Shown: positions 8,263 through 17,761 of the stretch, in pieces
Position numbering within the stretch: position 1 is the stretch's first letter
Layout: each line of letters begins with the position of its first letter
Source of the DNA: Liquorilactobacillus hordei DSM 19519
GTDB taxonomy: Bacteria > Bacillota > Bacilli > Lactobacillales > Lactobacillaceae
Reading direction: 5' to 3'
Assembly: GCF_019443985.1 (NCBI RefSeq)
Contig: NZ_CP049303.1
Coordinates: 868,001 to 932,000 of the forward strand
DNA length: 64,000 nt
Position numbers and translations under genes: made by a program
Notes under the pieces: model-generated
Databases searched by the model: none
Seen by the model: only the letters and a program-made list of their open reading frames with translations
What the model was told of the DNA's origin: nothing

Positions 8263-9633
8263 TTGGTCAAGATTAAAACACAGTATGTGTGTCAAGATTG
8301 TGGGTATTCTTCACCACGATATTTAGGACGCTGCCCCAATTGTGGCGCATGGAATACTTTGGTTGAAGAGGTTGAAAAACCAAATAAAACTAATAAAAAA
8401 ACGAGAGTTAGCTTTAGTGGCAGTAGCCCCAAACCCCAATTGATTGATGAAGTAGATGTCCAAGATAATCCGCGAACAACAACTGCGTCAGTTGAACTTG
8501 ATCGCGTTTTAGGTGGTGGAATTGTTCCTGGGTCCCTCATTTTAATAGGTGGTGATCCAGGAATCGGAAAGTCAACACTGCTACTTCAACTTTCGGGTCA
8601 GCTGGCCAAACAAGAATTGACTGTTTTGTATGTATCTGGTGAAGAAAGTGCAATGCAGATTAAATTGCGGGCCCAGCGCTTGGGCGTAAAGGGACAACAA
8701 TTTTATTTGTATCCAGAAACTGATATGACAAGTATTCATCAGTACATTGACAAGTTAAAGCCTGATTTTGTGGTTATTGATTCAGTTCAAACTATGCAAG
8801 AACCTGAAATGTCTTCTGCAGTGGGAAGCGTTGCTCAAATCAGGGAAGTTACAGCTGAATTAATGCAGATTGCCAAGACTAATGGCATCACAATTTTTAT
8901 AGTTGGACATGTGACAAAAGGTGGAGCAATTGCTGGCCCTAAAATATTAGAGCATATGGTTGATACGGTTTTATATTTTGAAGGTGATTTGCATCATGCC
9001 TATCGAATCCTTAGAGCTGTAAAAAACAGATTTGGTTCAACAAATGAAATTGGAATTTTTGAAATGAAAGAAGGGGGACTGTATGAAGTTGCAAACCCCT
9101 CTGAGATTTTCTTGGAGGAACGGCTTAATGGTGCGACTGGATCTGCAATTGTAGTCTCTTTGGAAGGAACGAGACCTATTTTGGTTGAAATTCAAGCACT
9201 TGTTACACCCACTGCATTTGGAAATGCTAAGCGAACGACAACTGGATTAGATCATAACCGAATTTCATTGATTATGGCTGTTCTTGAGAAACGCGCCGGC
9301 CTTCTTTTGCAGAACCAAGATGCATATTTGAAGGCTGCTGGTGGAGTGAAGTTAGATGAGCCTGCCATTGATCTGGCAATTGCAGTCAGTATTGTTTCGA
9401 GCTATCGTGATGCACAATCACAAGCGACTGACTGCTTTATTGGAGAACTTGGGCTAACTGGTGAAATCAGAAGGGTTAACAGAATTGAGCAAAGAGTAGC
9501 TGAGGCAGCTAAACTTGGATTTAAAAGAGTAATTTTACCTAAGAATAATTTGGCTGGATGGACTCCTCCAAGAGATATAAATGTTGTAGGTGTTTCAACT
9601 TTAAGTGAAGCATTGAAAGTAACTTTTAATTAA
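8263..9633 (+). CDS. radA: DNA repair protein RadA
   Basis: A 456-residue RecA-related ATPase that drives branch migration in recombination and repair. Domain order is an N-terminal zinc ribbon ([19 protein letters not shown]), a RecA-like core with Walker [11 protein letters not shown] near residue 100, the RadA-specific [11 protein letters not shown] motif near 250, and a C-terminal Lon-protease-like domain with [14 protein letters not shown]. The start is TTG 8263 with AGAAGG 7 nt upstream. It opens the radA-yacL-gltX row that is conserved in Bacillota. Confidence 0.96.
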   Translation: MVKIKTQYVCQDCGYSSPRYLGRCPNCGAWNTLVEEVEKPNKTNKKTRVSFSGSSPKPQLIDEVDVQDNPRTTTASVELDRVLGGGIVPGSLILIGGDPGIGKSTLLLQLSGQLAKQELTVLYVSGEESAMQIKLRAQRLGVKGQQFYLYPETDMTSIHQYIDKLKPDFVVIDSVQTMQEPEMSSAVGSVAQIREVTAELMQIAKTNGITIFIVGHVTKGGAIAGPKILEHMVDTVLYFEGDLHHAYRILRAVKNRFGSTNEIGIFEMKEGGLYEVANPSEIFLEERLNGATGSAIVVSLEGTRPILVEIQALVTPTAFGNAKRTTTGLDHNRISLIMAVLEKRAGLLLQNQDAYLKAAGGVKLDEPAIDLAIAVSIVSSYRDAQSQATDCFIGELGLTGEIRRVNRIEQRVAEAAKLGFKRVILPKNNLAGWTPPRDINVVGVSTLSEALKVTFN

Positions 9634-9654
9634 TAAATTAGGAAGGAGAAAAAA

Positions 9655-10785
9655 ATGAGAAAAATAATGATAAAAATTGTACTCGCTGTACTCGGAATTG
9701 GTGCAGGGTATACCTTCATGCCACCAGTTTGGTTATTGCTGGGTCTCTCAAATAATATCTGGGCCAATAACTTTGCTGTAAATATTTTAATTGGACTGGC
9801 AGTAATGCATATTGTATCACTATTTGTGACCGAACCATTGGAACGTCTAATAAAGAGATTAGAGAATAATTTGGCGCAACAAAATCCGTATGTAATAATT
9901 TCTACTAGCCTTTCGGTTGTAGTGGGATTAATGATTGCTGCATTGATATCAACACTGGTTTCGCGTTCACAGGTATTTTTATTGAATACTGTAATTCCAA
10001 TCGTTTTAATGGTTATCTTTGGCTATTTGGGATATTTCGTAGGAAAGAACCATTTAGATTTCTTTAAAAAACTTATGAGCAGAAGATTGCGTGCAGAAAA
10101 AAAGGTGGAGAACGCTGAGGATGATACCGCGAGCGTTTTGGAGAGAAAAACCGGTGACAATTTTCATCGCTTAAAACTTTTGGATACAAATATCTTAATT
10201 GATGGTCGAATTTATGATTTAGTAAATACGGGGTTTATTGAAGGAACTTTAATTGTACCTAATTTTGTATTATATGAATTACAATACATTGCTGATTCTG
10301 CAGATAGTATTAAAAGAGTTCGAGGCAGACGTGGATTAGATATTCTTAATAAATTACGTGATGAAAAAAAAGTTCCCGTAGAAATGTATGAAGGTGATTT
10401 CGATGATATTCAAGAAGTCGACAGTAAACTAATTAAATTAGCGAAACTCTTGGATGCAGTAGTTGTCACAAATGATTATAATTTGAATAAGGTTAGCGAA
10501 TTTCAAAATGTTGAGGTTCTAAATGTTAATGCATTGGCAAAAGCTTTAAAACCTAGAGTAGTACCTGGAGAAAAGATGACGGTAAGAGTCATTAAAAATG
10601 GTACAGAAAGACAACAAGGTGTTGCATATCTGGATGATGGAACAATGATTGTCGTTGAAGATGGGCGGTATTACTTGAACACATCAATTGAGGTAGTTGT
10701 GACAAGTGCATTACAGACAGATGCGGGGAGAATGATCTTTGCAAAACCCGTACATTCAACTAGAGGAATCAAAGAAAAAAATTAA
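9655..10785 (+). CDS. yacL: Membrane-anchored PIN/TRAM domain protein (YacL)
   Basis: A 376-residue protein with four N-terminal transmembrane helices (about 5-150), a PIN-domain nuclease fold (about 170-285; LLDTNILIDGRIYDL holds the first acidic residues and VVTNDYNLNKV the later Asp) and a C-terminal TRAM RNA-binding domain (about 290-350). The family is presumed to be a membrane-tethered RNase, but its substrate is not established. ATG 9655 follows AAGGAG. The radA-yacL-gltX order is as in Bacillus. Confidence 0.92.
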   Translation: MRKIMIKIVLAVLGIGAGYTFMPPVWLLLGLSNNIWANNFAVNILIGLAVMHIVSLFVTEPLERLIKRLENNLAQQNPYVIISTSLSVVVGLMIAALISTLVSRSQVFLLNTVIPIVLMVIFGYLGYFVGKNHLDFFKKLMSRRLRAEKKVENAEDDTASVLERKTGDNFHRLKLLDTNILIDGRIYDLVNTGFIEGTLIVPNFVLYELQYIADSADSIKRVRGRRGLDILNKLRDEKKVPVEMYEGDFDDIQEVDSKLIKLAKLLDAVVVTNDYNLNKVSEFQNVEVLNVNALAKALKPRVVPGEKMTVRVIKNGTERQQGVAYLDDGTMIVVEDGRYYLNTSIEVVVTSALQTDAGRMIFAKPVHSTRGIKEKN

Positions 10786-10914
10786 AATAAGTAATTTTTA
10801 TTTGGTTGGTTTATTTTTCTGCATATTCATTGTAAAATTGTGAATGTATCGATTGTTTTGACTATGAATATCTGGTCTAATTAATCAATTCAGAAAAAGA
10901 AAGAGGCGCTATAA

Positions 10915-12399
10915 TTGGTAGATAAGAAGATTCGTGTGCGTTATGCTCCGAGTCCAACAGGGCATTTGCATATAGGTAATGCACGAACAGCATTATTTAA
11001 TTATTTATTTGCAAGACATAATAATGGGACTATGGTTATCAGAATTGAAGATACTGATTCCAAGAGAAACATTGCAGATGGTGAGAGAAGTCAGTTAGAG
11101 AATTTAACCTGGCTGGGAATTGACTGGGATGAAGGACCTGATAAGCCAGGAAACTTTGGACCATATAGACAATCCGAAAGACAAGCAATTTATTTACCTT
11201 TGATTAAGCAATTATTAGATAAGGATCTTGCATATGAATCTTATATGACTGAAGACGAGTTAAATGCACAACGTGAAGAACAAAAGGCAAATGGTGAAGC
11301 ACCACGTTATATTTATGAGTATGCTGGGATGTCTGATGAAGAAATCGCTAAAAAACAAGCAGAGGCGCGAGCAGCTGGATTAAAGCCAGTTGTAAGAATT
11401 AGGGTTCCAGAAGATAAAACCTATAAATTCAACGATATGGTTAAAGGCCAAATTAGTTTTGATTCGAATACAATTGGCGGAGACTTTGTTATTCAAAAAC
11501 GTGATGGTGTACCTACATATAACTTTGCTGTTGTTGTGGATGACCACTTGATGGAAATCACACATGTTTTGCGTGGTGATGACCATATTGCCAATACACC
11601 AAAGCAATTGGTTGTATATGAAGCATTTGGCTGGGAACCACCAATATTTGGACATATGACACTGATCATTAATACTGAGACTGGTAAGAAGTTGAGTAAG
11701 CGTGACGAAAGCGTACTTCAATTCATTGAACAGTACCGTGCGTTAGGATACTTACCAGATGCAATGTTCAACTTTATCACATTGTTAGGCTGGTCTCCAG
11801 TGGGAGAAAAAGAAATTTTCAATCGTAAAGAACTTATTGGTATGTTTGATCCTAAACGATTGAGTCGCTCTCCAGCTTCGTTTGATGGCAAGAAATTGGA
11901 ATGGATTAATAATCAATACGTTAAGAATGCTAAGGAAGATGGCGTGGTTGATTCTGCATTAAGACAGTTGATTAATGCAGGGAAGATTGAGAAAAATCCA
12001 GATCCTAAAACAATTGAATGGGCTCGTAAATTAATTAGCTTGTTTAAACAACAAATGTCTTATACAGGTGAAATTGTAAAATTATCAGAAATTTTCTTTG
12101 ATGAACCACCAAAGTTAGATGAAGATGCATTAAAGGAACTTAGTGATGAAAGTGCAAAAACAGTACTAAACGAATTTGCAAAGAAAGTGGCTGAATTACC
12201 AATTTTTGATGCTACTGAGATTCAAAATACGATTTATTCAATTCAAAAAGAAACTGGAATTAGAGGTCGAAAACTCTACATGCCTATCAGAATTGGAACT
12301 ACGCGTGAAACACATGGTCCGGAGCTTGCAGCTTCAATCGAATTGCTAGGTAAAGAAAAAGCATTGAAGCATCTTGAAAAAACTTTAGCTGAGATATAA
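10915..12399 (+). CDS. gltX: Glutamate--tRNA ligase
   Basis: A 494-residue class Ic aminoacyl-tRNA synthetase that charges tRNA-Glu and, in organisms lacking GlnRS, tRNA-Gln. The HIGH-type motif is in [18 protein letters not shown] and the KMSKS-type motif in [11 protein letters not shown]; the [10 protein letters not shown] region is typical of GluRS. The TTG start at 10915 has AGAGG about 10 nt upstream, and no ATG in frame would keep the [11 protein letters not shown]-terminus intact. A gap of 129 nt separates it from yacL and may contain its own promoter. A strong hairpin terminator follows, so cysS is not simply cotranscribed. Confidence 0.96.
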   Translation: MVDKKIRVRYAPSPTGHLHIGNARTALFNYLFARHNNGTMVIRIEDTDSKRNIADGERSQLENLTWLGIDWDEGPDKPGNFGPYRQSERQAIYLPLIKQLLDKDLAYESYMTEDELNAQREEQKANGEAPRYIYEYAGMSDEEIAKKQAEARAAGLKPVVRIRVPEDKTYKFNDMVKGQISFDSNTIGGDFVIQKRDGVPTYNFAVVVDDHLMEITHVLRGDDHIANTPKQLVVYEAFGWEPPIFGHMTLIINTETGKKLSKRDESVLQFIEQYRALGYLPDAMFNFITLLGWSPVGEKEIFNRKELIGMFDPKRLSRSPASFDGKKLEWINNQYVKNAKEDGVVDSALRQLINAGKIEKNPDPKTIEWARKLISLFKQQMSYTGEIVKLSEIFFDEPPKLDEDALKELSDESAKTVLNEFAKKVAELPIFDATEIQNTIYSIQKETGIRGRKLYMPIRIGTTRETHGPELAASIELLGKEKALKHLEKTLAEI

Positions 12400-12716
12400 T
12401 CTGGCTTTGGTAGGTATGGTTTGAAGAAAGCTAATTAGAGAGCATGTTCATTTGTAAATTAGTGTTGGGGCTGGGTCAAATAAACTTTGACCCAGCTCTT
12501 TTCTTAACACATATAATCATGTGCAATTGTTCTTTGACTAATTTTAAATTACTAATAAGCAAAGCCGATGCGTTATTCATAATTTACGAGAGCAGCCAAG
12601 GTTTAAAGCACTGTTTTCAGACTTAATTTGGGGTGAACTACAAGAGTTTTGCGGAGTTTATATCACTTTGGTGCATAATCGTATATAATTAAGTATAAAA
12701 AAAGGAGAAGCTGTGG
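12400..12716. other. Intergenic region, 317 nt, between gltX and cysS
   Basis: Holds the gltX terminator (12467-12504) and a probable cysS promoter with TATAAT at 12684-12689. The remaining 180 nt shows no convincing ORF. A T-box riboswitch would be plausible for cysS, but the conserved AGGGTGGNACCGCG element and an antiterminator/terminator pair are absent. Confidence 0.55.
12467..12504 (+). terminator. Terminator after gltX (GGCTGGGTCAAA family)
   Basis: GGGCTGGGTCAAA pairs with TTTGACCCAGCTC over 13 bp around a 5-nt loop, followed by TTTTC. This is the clearest member of the recurring hairpin family. Confidence 0.85.
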
Positions 12717-14138
12717 ATGATTCAACTTTATAACACACTTACAAATAAAAAAGAAGTTTTCACCCCTCTTAGTGCGGGGAACATTACGATGTATGTATGT
12801 GGTCCAACTGTATACAACTATATCCATATTGGAAATGCGCGAAGTGCAATTGCTTTCGATACAATTCGTCGTTATTTTGAATATAGTGGATTTCGGGTTA
12901 ATTATGTTTCAAATTTCACGGATGTTGATGACAAAATTATTGCTGCTAGCAAAGAACTTAAAATCACTCCACGTGAAGTTTCTGATAAATATATTAAGGC
13001 TTTTTATGAAGATACAGATGCACTCAATATTAAAAGAGCAACTTTGAATCCACGAGTTATGGATACAATGGATGACATTATTAAATTTGTTCAAGTATTA
13101 ATTGATAATGGATATGCATATGAGTCTCAGGGGGATGTGTATTATCGAGCTCGTAAATTTACGAAATATGGGCAACTTTCTGGGCAATCTATTAATGAAC
13201 TTGAGCAAGGTGCAAGTGAGCGACTTAATGGTGATGAAGTTCAAAAGAAGGAAGATCCTTTAGATTTTGCACTTTGGAAATCTGCAAAAAAAGGTGAAAT
13301 TTTTTGGGAATCACCTTGGGGAGCTGGGCGACCAGGATGGCATATTGAGTGTTCAGTTATGGCAACAAAATTTTTAGGTGATACAATTGATATACATGCT
13401 GGCGGACAAGATTTAGAATTCCCACATCATGAAAATGAGATTGCGCAAAGCGAGGCCAAAACAGGTAAAAAATTTGCTAATTACTGGCTACATAATGGTT
13501 TTGTTACAATCGGTGAAGAAGAAGAAAAAATGAGTAAATCATTGGGAAATTTCATCACTGTTCATGATATTGTTAAAGAAATTAATCCGCAGGTTTTAAG
13601 ATTCTTTATGGCAACGACTCAATATCGTCGTCCAATCAAATATAGTCAGACTAATTTGAAAGAGGCGGCTGCAAACTTAAAAAAATTACAAGGTGCATAT
13701 GATAATGCTGCTTACCGCCTAAAAGATGCAGTAGAAGCACAAATTGGTGATGAAAGTAAAAAATATTTAGTGCAACAAAAAATTGACTTCAAGGCAGCAA
13801 TGGATGATGACTTTAACGTTCAAAATGCAATTACGGTTGTCTACGATTTAGCCAAGAAGTTAAATATTTATAGCTCTGAAGATTATGTGCTAAAAAGCAC
13901 TTTGCAGGAATTTATGGCGACATTAGTTGAGGAACTGAATATCTTTGGTGTCTTTTTAGATGCACATAAAGAAGCAGATGTTAATGAAAAAGAAATTGAA
14001 ACGCTAATTGCGCAACGTAACGAAGCACGAAAGAATCACGATTTTGAAAAAAGTGATACAATTAGGGACTTGTTAAAGGAAAAAGGTATTATATTAGAAG
14101 ATACAGCACAGGGAACAAGGTGGAAAAAAGATGAATGA
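12717..14138 (+). CDS. cysS: Cysteine--tRNA ligase
   Basis: A 473-residue class Ia synthetase that charges tRNA-Cys. It has the N-terminal [17 protein letters not shown] signature with HIGH (HIGN) and the zinc-binding Cys, the GWHIECSVM segment with zinc ligands, [16 protein letters not shown], and the KMSKS loop [11 protein letters not shown]. The helical DALR-type domain follows (about 350-473). ATG 12717 follows AAAGGAG. It overlaps mrnC by 8 nt, indicating translational coupling in the cysS-mrnC-rlmB-yacP unit. Confidence 0.96.
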   Translation: MIQLYNTLTNKKEVFTPLSAGNITMYVCGPTVYNYIHIGNARSAIAFDTIRRYFEYSGFRVNYVSNFTDVDDKIIAASKELKITPREVSDKYIKAFYEDTDALNIKRATLNPRVMDTMDDIIKFVQVLIDNGYAYESQGDVYYRARKFTKYGQLSGQSINELEQGASERLNGDEVQKKEDPLDFALWKSAKKGEIFWESPWGAGRPGWHIECSVMATKFLGDTIDIHAGGQDLEFPHHENEIAQSEAKTGKKFANYWLHNGFVTIGEEEEKMSKSLGNFITVHDIVKEINPQVLRFFMATTQYRRPIKYSQTNLKEAAANLKKLQGAYDNAAYRLKDAVEAQIGDESKKYLVQQKIDFKAAMDDDFNVQNAITVVYDLAKKLNIYSSEDYVLKSTLQEFMATLVEELNIFGVFLDAHKEADVNEKEIETLIAQRNEARKNHDFEKSDTIRDLLKEKGIILEDTAQGTRWKKDE

Positions 14139-14535
14139 GAAAAATAATTTCGAACAGGTAAATGGGATTGCACTAGCATATATGGGAGATGCAATTTATG
14201 AAGTATATATCCGTAAACATTTACTTGCTAAGGGACTGACGAAACCCAACCACCTTCATAAGACTGCCACTCACTATGTTTCGGCAAAGGCACAATCTTT
14301 TTTAATTGAAAAAATGTTGGAACAAAATATTTTAGACGAAACGGAATTAGAATATTTTAAGCGTGGAAGAAATGCTAAGAGCCATACCTCAGCAAAGAAC
14401 ACGGCAGTAATTACTTATCGTGTATCGACAGGTTTTGAAGCATTATTTGGTTACTTATTTCTAAGTAATCAAGAAGAAAGAGTTGCCAAGTTGGCTCAGT
14501 GGTGTATTGAAATGATTGAAAAGGAGAAAAAATAA
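14131..14535 (+). CDS. mrnC: Mini-ribonuclease III
   Basis: A 134-residue RNase III catalytic domain lacking the double-stranded-RNA-binding domain; it trims the 23S rRNA precursor. The catalytic signature is [19 protein letters not shown] with the invariant Asp, and a second acidic cluster follows in [16 protein letters not shown] 14131 lies inside the cysS 3' end, with AAGGTGG ahead of it. The position between cysS and rlmB is conserved in Bacillota. Confidence 0.94.
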   Translation: MNEKNNFEQVNGIALAYMGDAIYEVYIRKHLLAKGLTKPNHLHKTATHYVSAKAQSFLIEKMLEQNILDETELEYFKRGRNAKSHTSAKNTAVITYRVSTGFEALFGYLFLSNQEERVAKLAQWCIEMIEKEKK

Positions 14536-14536
14536 T

Positions 14537-15286
14537 TTGGACAATACAAATAAAGATACTGAGTTTGTTATTGGCCGGCATCCGGCAATTGAAACACTCA
14601 AAAGTAATCAGGACATCAATAAGGTTTTTATACAAGATGGACTGAAATCTGATGCTATCCGTGATGTTATTACAACAGCCCAGAAAAAGAAAATAATTGT
14701 CTCCAAGGTTCCCAAAAGTAAATTAGACTTGTTAGCCGATGGTCAAAACCATCAGGGGGTAATTGTTGCTGTTGCTGCATATAAGTATGCCGAAATTGAT
14801 GATTTATTCGCAGCCGCTGCTAACAAGAAGGAAGATCCCTTTTTCTTAATTTTAGATGGAATCGAGGACCCTCATAATTTAGGGTCAATCATGCGAACGG
14901 CTGATGCTGCTGGGGTCCATGGAATCATTATTCCTAAAAGACGTGCTGTACAACTAACATCAACGGTAGCAAAGACATCGACAGGAGCAATTGAACATGT
15001 CCCCGTTGCACGCGTTACTAATTTGGTACAACTTGTTAAGGAACTTAAAAAGAAGAATGTTTGGATTTTTGGAACGGATATGAATGGCACTGATTTTCGC
15101 AAATGGAATGCAACTGGTGCAATTGCATTGGTTATAGGTAATGAAGGTAAAGGAATATCGCCTCTCTTGAAGAAAGAGTGTGATGAAATGTTAACAATCC
15201 CAATGGTTGGACACGTTCAAAGTCTAAATGCGAGTGTAGCCGCAAGCTTGTTAATATATCAAGGGTTTTCTTCACGGGGTAATTAA
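14537..15286 (+). CDS. rlmB: 23S rRNA (guanosine-2'-O-)-methyltransferase RlmB
   Basis: A 249-residue SPOUT-class methyltransferase. It has an N-terminal substrate-binding domain (FVIGRHPAIETLKSN) and a knotted C-terminal domain with the three TrmH/SpoU motifs: LDGIEDPHNLGSIMRTADAAGVHG, ALVIGNEGKGISPLL and IPMVGHVQSLNASVAASLLIY. By family it methylates G2251 in the P-loop of 23S rRNA. TTG 14537 directly follows mrnC and has AAGGAG 10 nt upstream; an in-frame start at 14516 lies inside mrnC and lacks a ribosome site. Confidence 0.94.
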   Translation: MDNTNKDTEFVIGRHPAIETLKSNQDINKVFIQDGLKSDAIRDVITTAQKKKIIVSKVPKSKLDLLADGQNHQGVIVAVAAYKYAEIDDLFAAAANKKEDPFFLILDGIEDPHNLGSIMRTADAAGVHGIIIPKRRAVQLTSTVAKTSTGAIEHVPVARVTNLVQLVKELKKKNVWIFGTDMNGTDFRKWNATGAIALVIGNEGKGISPLLKKECDEMLTIPMVGHVQSLNASVAASLLIYQGFSSRGN

Positions 15287-15287
15287 A

Positions 15288-15824
15288 ATGAAGAAAAATA
15301 TTCTAATCGTTGATGCTTATAATATGATTGGTAATTGGCCGCAATTAAATAAATTGAAATTATCAGGACACTTGGAAGAAGCACGGGATACCTTGCTGCA
15401 TACCTTGTCTAATTATAAAAAGCAAAGAAACTACCATATAATTGTTGTTTTTGATGCAATGTATGTTCCTGGTTTGAGTAAAAGTTATCAGAAATATGGA
15501 TTGGAAATTATCTGGACTGCAGAAGAGCAGACTGCTGATTCATACATTGAATCACTGGCAAAAGAGTTGCAGGATAGATTAACACAGGTGACAGTTGCAA
15601 CAAGTGATCAAGCTGAGCAATGGACAATCTTTTCTCAAGGTGCTTTGCGCATACCCGCTTGGGAATTATATCAAGATATCTGTAGAGCTAAAAAAGATGT
15701 TAAAAAACAAGCAAAACGATACCAAGATGAGGCTGCAGTTAGGAGAGTTCCTTGGAATGAAGACCAATTAACGCGTTTAGCCGATTTACGTGATAGTATG
15801 TCTAAAGATAAAAACGATAATTGA
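15288..15824 (+). CDS. yacP: NYN-domain endoribonuclease (YacP/Rae1)
   Basis: A 178-residue PIN/NYN-fold protein starting with the nuclease signature ILIVDAYNMIGNWPQL, with further acidic residues in VVFDAMYVPG and TADSYIE and a TVATSDQAEQW motif. The Bacillus homologue Rae1 enters the ribosomal A site and cleaves selected mRNAs. It is last in the cysS-mrnC-rlmB-yacP unit; ATG 15288 is 1 nt after the rlmB stop. The -35 of the next promoter overlaps its stop codon. Confidence 0.93.
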   Translation: MKKNILIVDAYNMIGNWPQLNKLKLSGHLEEARDTLLHTLSNYKKQRNYHIIVVFDAMYVPGLSKSYQKYGLEIIWTAEEQTADSYIESLAKELQDRLTQVTVATSDQAEQWTIFSQGALRIPAWELYQDICRAKKDVKKQAKRYQDEAAVRRVPWNEDQLTRLADLRDSMSKDKNDN

Positions 15825-15850
15825 CAGAAAAAGGACTATCATGGTAGAGT
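15821..15850 (+). promoter_or_regulatory. Promoter of rpmG-secE
   Basis: TTGACA (15821-15826) and TAGAGT (15845-15850) with an 18-nt spacer and TGG before the -10. The -35 overlaps the end of yacP. Confidence 0.65.
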
Positions 15851-15878
15851 TAGTCTGATAATTGATAGGAGAAACATT

Positions 15879-16028
15879 ATGGCACAAAAGAAAATTGCTT
15901 TGGCTTGTTCGGTATGTGGTTCACGTAATTATATTATTGCCGCCAATCCAACTAGGCAGGAACGACTAGAAGTTAAGAAATTTTGTAAATATTGTAATAA
16001 ACATACTTTGCATCGAGAAACACGGTAG
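15879..16028 (+). CDS. rpmG: 50S ribosomal protein L33, zinc-ribbon (C+) form
   Basis: A 49-residue ribosomal protein starting [18 protein letters not shown]. Two CxxC pairs, Cys10/Cys13 and Cys36/Cys39, mark the zinc-binding C+ form rather than the zinc-free paralogue made under zinc limitation. ATG 15879 follows GATAGGAG. It sits directly before secE, as in Bacillus and other lactobacilli. Confidence 0.95.
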   Translation: MAQKKIALACSVCGSRNYIIAANPTRQERLEVKKFCKYCNKHTLHRETR

Positions 16029-16040
16029 GGAGGATTTTCA

Positions 16041-16208
16041 GTGAAATTTATTAAAAGTGTTTTTAAAACTATGAAGGACACTACATGGCCAACTAAGAAA
16101 GAGGCTGTTAGTGATACGGCAACAGTTATATCAACTGCCGTAATGTTTGCGGTCTTTTTTGCCATTGTTGATTTTCTTGTACAGTGGGCAGTAGGTCTTA
16201 TTGCATAA
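16041..16208 (+). CDS. secE: Preprotein translocase subunit SecE
   Basis: A 55-residue single-span membrane protein, the short Gram-positive SecE. An amphipathic N-terminal helix (FIKSVFKTMKDTTWPTKKEA) carries the conserved TWP motif and is followed by one transmembrane helix (about 27-53). It clamps SecY in the SecYEG channel. GTG 16041 follows GGGAGGA, 12 nt after rpmG. Confidence 0.95.
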   Translation: MKFIKSVFKTMKDTTWPTKKEAVSDTATVISTAVMFAVFFAIVDFLVQWAVGLIA

Positions 16209-16254
16209 TAATTTTTAAAAGAGCTGCGAATAGTAGGTATTTTATAATTTTTTA

Positions 16255-16305
16255 TGATATACTACCTTTTGTAGAGGAAACTTCGAATGTTCGAGGTTTT
16301 TTTAT
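16255..16305 (+). promoter_or_regulatory. nusG leader: promoter followed directly by a terminator-like hairpin
   Basis: TGATATACT at 16255-16263 is an extended -10 and would start RNA near 16270. A 10-bp hairpin (AAACTTCGAA with TTCGAGGTTT, 16278-16299) and a run of seven T follow within 10-35 nt. The hairpin may simply end secE transcripts, or it may attenuate the nusG transcript. Confidence 0.55.
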
Positions 16306-16338
16306 TTTGTGTTTTAATTAATTTAGGAGGATAATCTG

Positions 16339-16890
16339 ATGCCAGAATCATTTGAAAAAAACTGGTATGTATTGCACACATACTCAGGATATGAGAATAA
16401 AGTAAGAACCAACTTAGAATCACGTGCACAATCAATGGGAATGGAAGACTACATTTTTAGAGTTGTAGTTCCAGAAGAAGAGGAAACGGAGACTACCAAG
16501 TCAGGTAAAGATAAGATTGAGACTAAAAAAACATTTCCAGGATATGTCCTAGTTGAAATGGTAATGACAGATCGCTCATGGTATGTCGCACGTAATACCC
16601 CCGGTGTGACGGGCTTTGTTGGATCTCATGGTGCGGGGAGCAAACCAGCACCATTACTTTCAGATGAAGTAGAGTTAATACTGCGCAGGTTAGGAATGAG
16701 TTCAAGACACCAAGACTTCGATGTTGAAGTCGGTGAATCAGTTACAATCATTGAGGGCGCATTCAAAGGCTTAGTTGGAAAAATAACTGAAGTTGATAAG
16801 GAAAAGATGAAGTTGCGTGTAAATATTGATATGTTCGGTCGAGAAACAGCAACTGAATTAAATTATGACCAAGTTGACAAATTAATTTAG
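16339..16890 (+). CDS. nusG: Transcription termination/antitermination protein NusG
   Basis: A 183-residue transcription factor that binds RNA polymerase and affects pausing and termination. It has an N-terminal NGN domain (NWYVLHTYSGYENKVRTNLESR, then FPGYVLVEMVMTDRSWYVARNTPGVTGFVG) and a C-terminal KOW domain (about 128-183; GESVTIIEGAFKGLVGKITEVDKEK). ATG 16339 follows TTAGGAGG. It usually precedes rplK directly, but here a hydrolase gene intervenes. See the leader feature upstream for possible attenuation. Confidence 0.96.
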   Translation: MPESFEKNWYVLHTYSGYENKVRTNLESRAQSMGMEDYIFRVVVPEEEETETTKSGKDKIETKKTFPGYVLVEMVMTDRSWYVARNTPGVTGFVGSHGAGSKPAPLLSDEVELILRRLGMSSRHQDFDVEVGESVTIIEGAFKGLVGKITEVDKEKMKLRVNIDMFGRETATELNYDQVDKLI

Positions 16891-16912
16891 ACTAGTTAAA
16901 GAAAGTGATACG

Positions 16913-17647
16913 ATGGGAAAGAAACTTAGAGAACCACTTGTTTTTATTCACGGCTATGCGGGTGGGTTTTGGTCTTTTTTTAGTATGCTGTATAAGTTAA
17001 AGAAAAGACAATTTGTTTCGAATCGAGTTATTATTACTGTCTCACGTAAGGGAATCATTAAATTCCATACAAATAAAATTCTGCAGAATTCTGGAATACA
17101 AATAATTTTCAAAGATGGAAAACTAAGCGTAGAGCAACAAGGAGCCTGGCTAGCAAAAATTTTTAGCAAATTGAAAGTAGTTTATGGGATAGATCAAATT
17201 AATATTGTTGCCCATTCTATGGGAGCAGTTAGCATTCTATACTTGTTGACGAATGTGGAAACTGTGAATTTACCAAAGATAAAGAAAATGGTAATGCTTG
17301 GGGCACCCTTTGCAGACATTGAACCTGGTATTGACTCTACAGAAGTTGAAAATATTCAATTATCTGCGCAAGGAATACCTTTGAAACAAACGAAAAGGTA
17401 TAAACTGCTAAAAAAAGGTAGCAAGAATCTGGATGATGATATTGAGGTATTTAATATCATCGGTAATAGTGATTTCGGTTTTTCTGATGGAAAGGTGTCG
17501 ATTTCTTCTGCGAGGTCTCTGAAATATATACTTGCGGATGTTGGACATTATCGTGAAAAAATAATAAGAAGTCGGAAAGCAACCCATCGTAAATTACATG
17601 AAAACGATACTGTTTTTAGGGAAGTTATCGATTTTTTATTAAATTAA
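16913..17647 (+). CDS. Alpha/beta hydrolase of the DUF915 type
   Basis: A 244-residue alpha/beta hydrolase without a clear signal peptide. The N-terminal VFIHGYAGGFWSF matches the oxyanion-hole HG motif, and NIVAHSMGAVSILYLL holds the nucleophile Ser in a G-x-S-x-G-like AHSMGA elbow. GNSDFGFSDGKVSISSARSL supplies a candidate acidic residue, and DVGHYREKI may supply the catalytic His. This matches the DUF915 group common in lactobacilli, whose substrates are unknown. It lies 22 nt after nusG and before the promoter of rplK, so it may be cotranscribed with nusG. The ribosome site is weak. It is an unusual insertion in a conserved operon. Confidence 0.82.
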   Translation: MGKKLREPLVFIHGYAGGFWSFFSMLYKLKKRQFVSNRVIITVSRKGIIKFHTNKILQNSGIQIIFKDGKLSVEQQGAWLAKIFSKLKVVYGIDQINIVAHSMGAVSILYLLTNVETVNLPKIKKMVMLGAPFADIEPGIDSTEVENIQLSAQGIPLKQTKRYKLLKKGSKNLDDDIEVFNIIGNSDFGFSDGKVSISSARSLKYILADVGHYREKIIRSRKATHRKLHENDTVFREVIDFLLN

Positions 17648-17648
17648 C

Positions 17649-17677
17649 TTGAATTGAATTAGGTAACATGATAATAT
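17649..17677 (+). promoter_or_regulatory. Promoter of rplK-rplA
   Basis: TTGAAT (17649-17654), a 17-nt spacer ending in TGA, and TAATAT (17672-17677). The start would be near 17684, giving a leader of about 78 nt. Confidence 0.6.
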
Positions 17678-17683
17678 GTAGTG

Positions 17684-17761
17684 GTATGTTTTGCATACAA
17701 GTGGGAGGCCAAATTAAGCTGGCCATCCGTACCACACACGGACTTTAAGGAGGTATGTACC
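17684..17761 (+). ncRNA. Probable L1-responsive leader of rplK
   Basis: The leader contains GTGGGAGGCC and ACCACAC, whose GTGG (17701-17704) and CCAC (17732-17735) can pair. GGCC motifs at 17707-17710 and 17721-17724 also face each other inside the stem. The GUGGGAGG...ACCAC arrangement resembles the L1-binding region of 23S rRNA (helices 76-77). L1 protein is known to repress its own mRNA by this mimicry. The ribosome site AAGGAGG follows immediately. Confidence 0.65.

Noticed and set aside
12444..12626. 60-codon reading frame in the gltX-cysS gap
   Set aside because: It runs through the terminator hairpin and lacks a ribosome site.
12505..12716. Possible T-box riboswitch before cysS
   Set aside because: A GGGGTGAACTACAAG stretch near 12630 vaguely recalls the T-box sequence, but the specifier loop, the conserved 14-nt element and a competing terminator are missing.
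17681..17761. N-terminal extension of L11 (and similarly of L1 from 18223)
   Set aside because: Both extensions run through structured leaders; strong AAGGAGG sites precede the standard MAKK starts.
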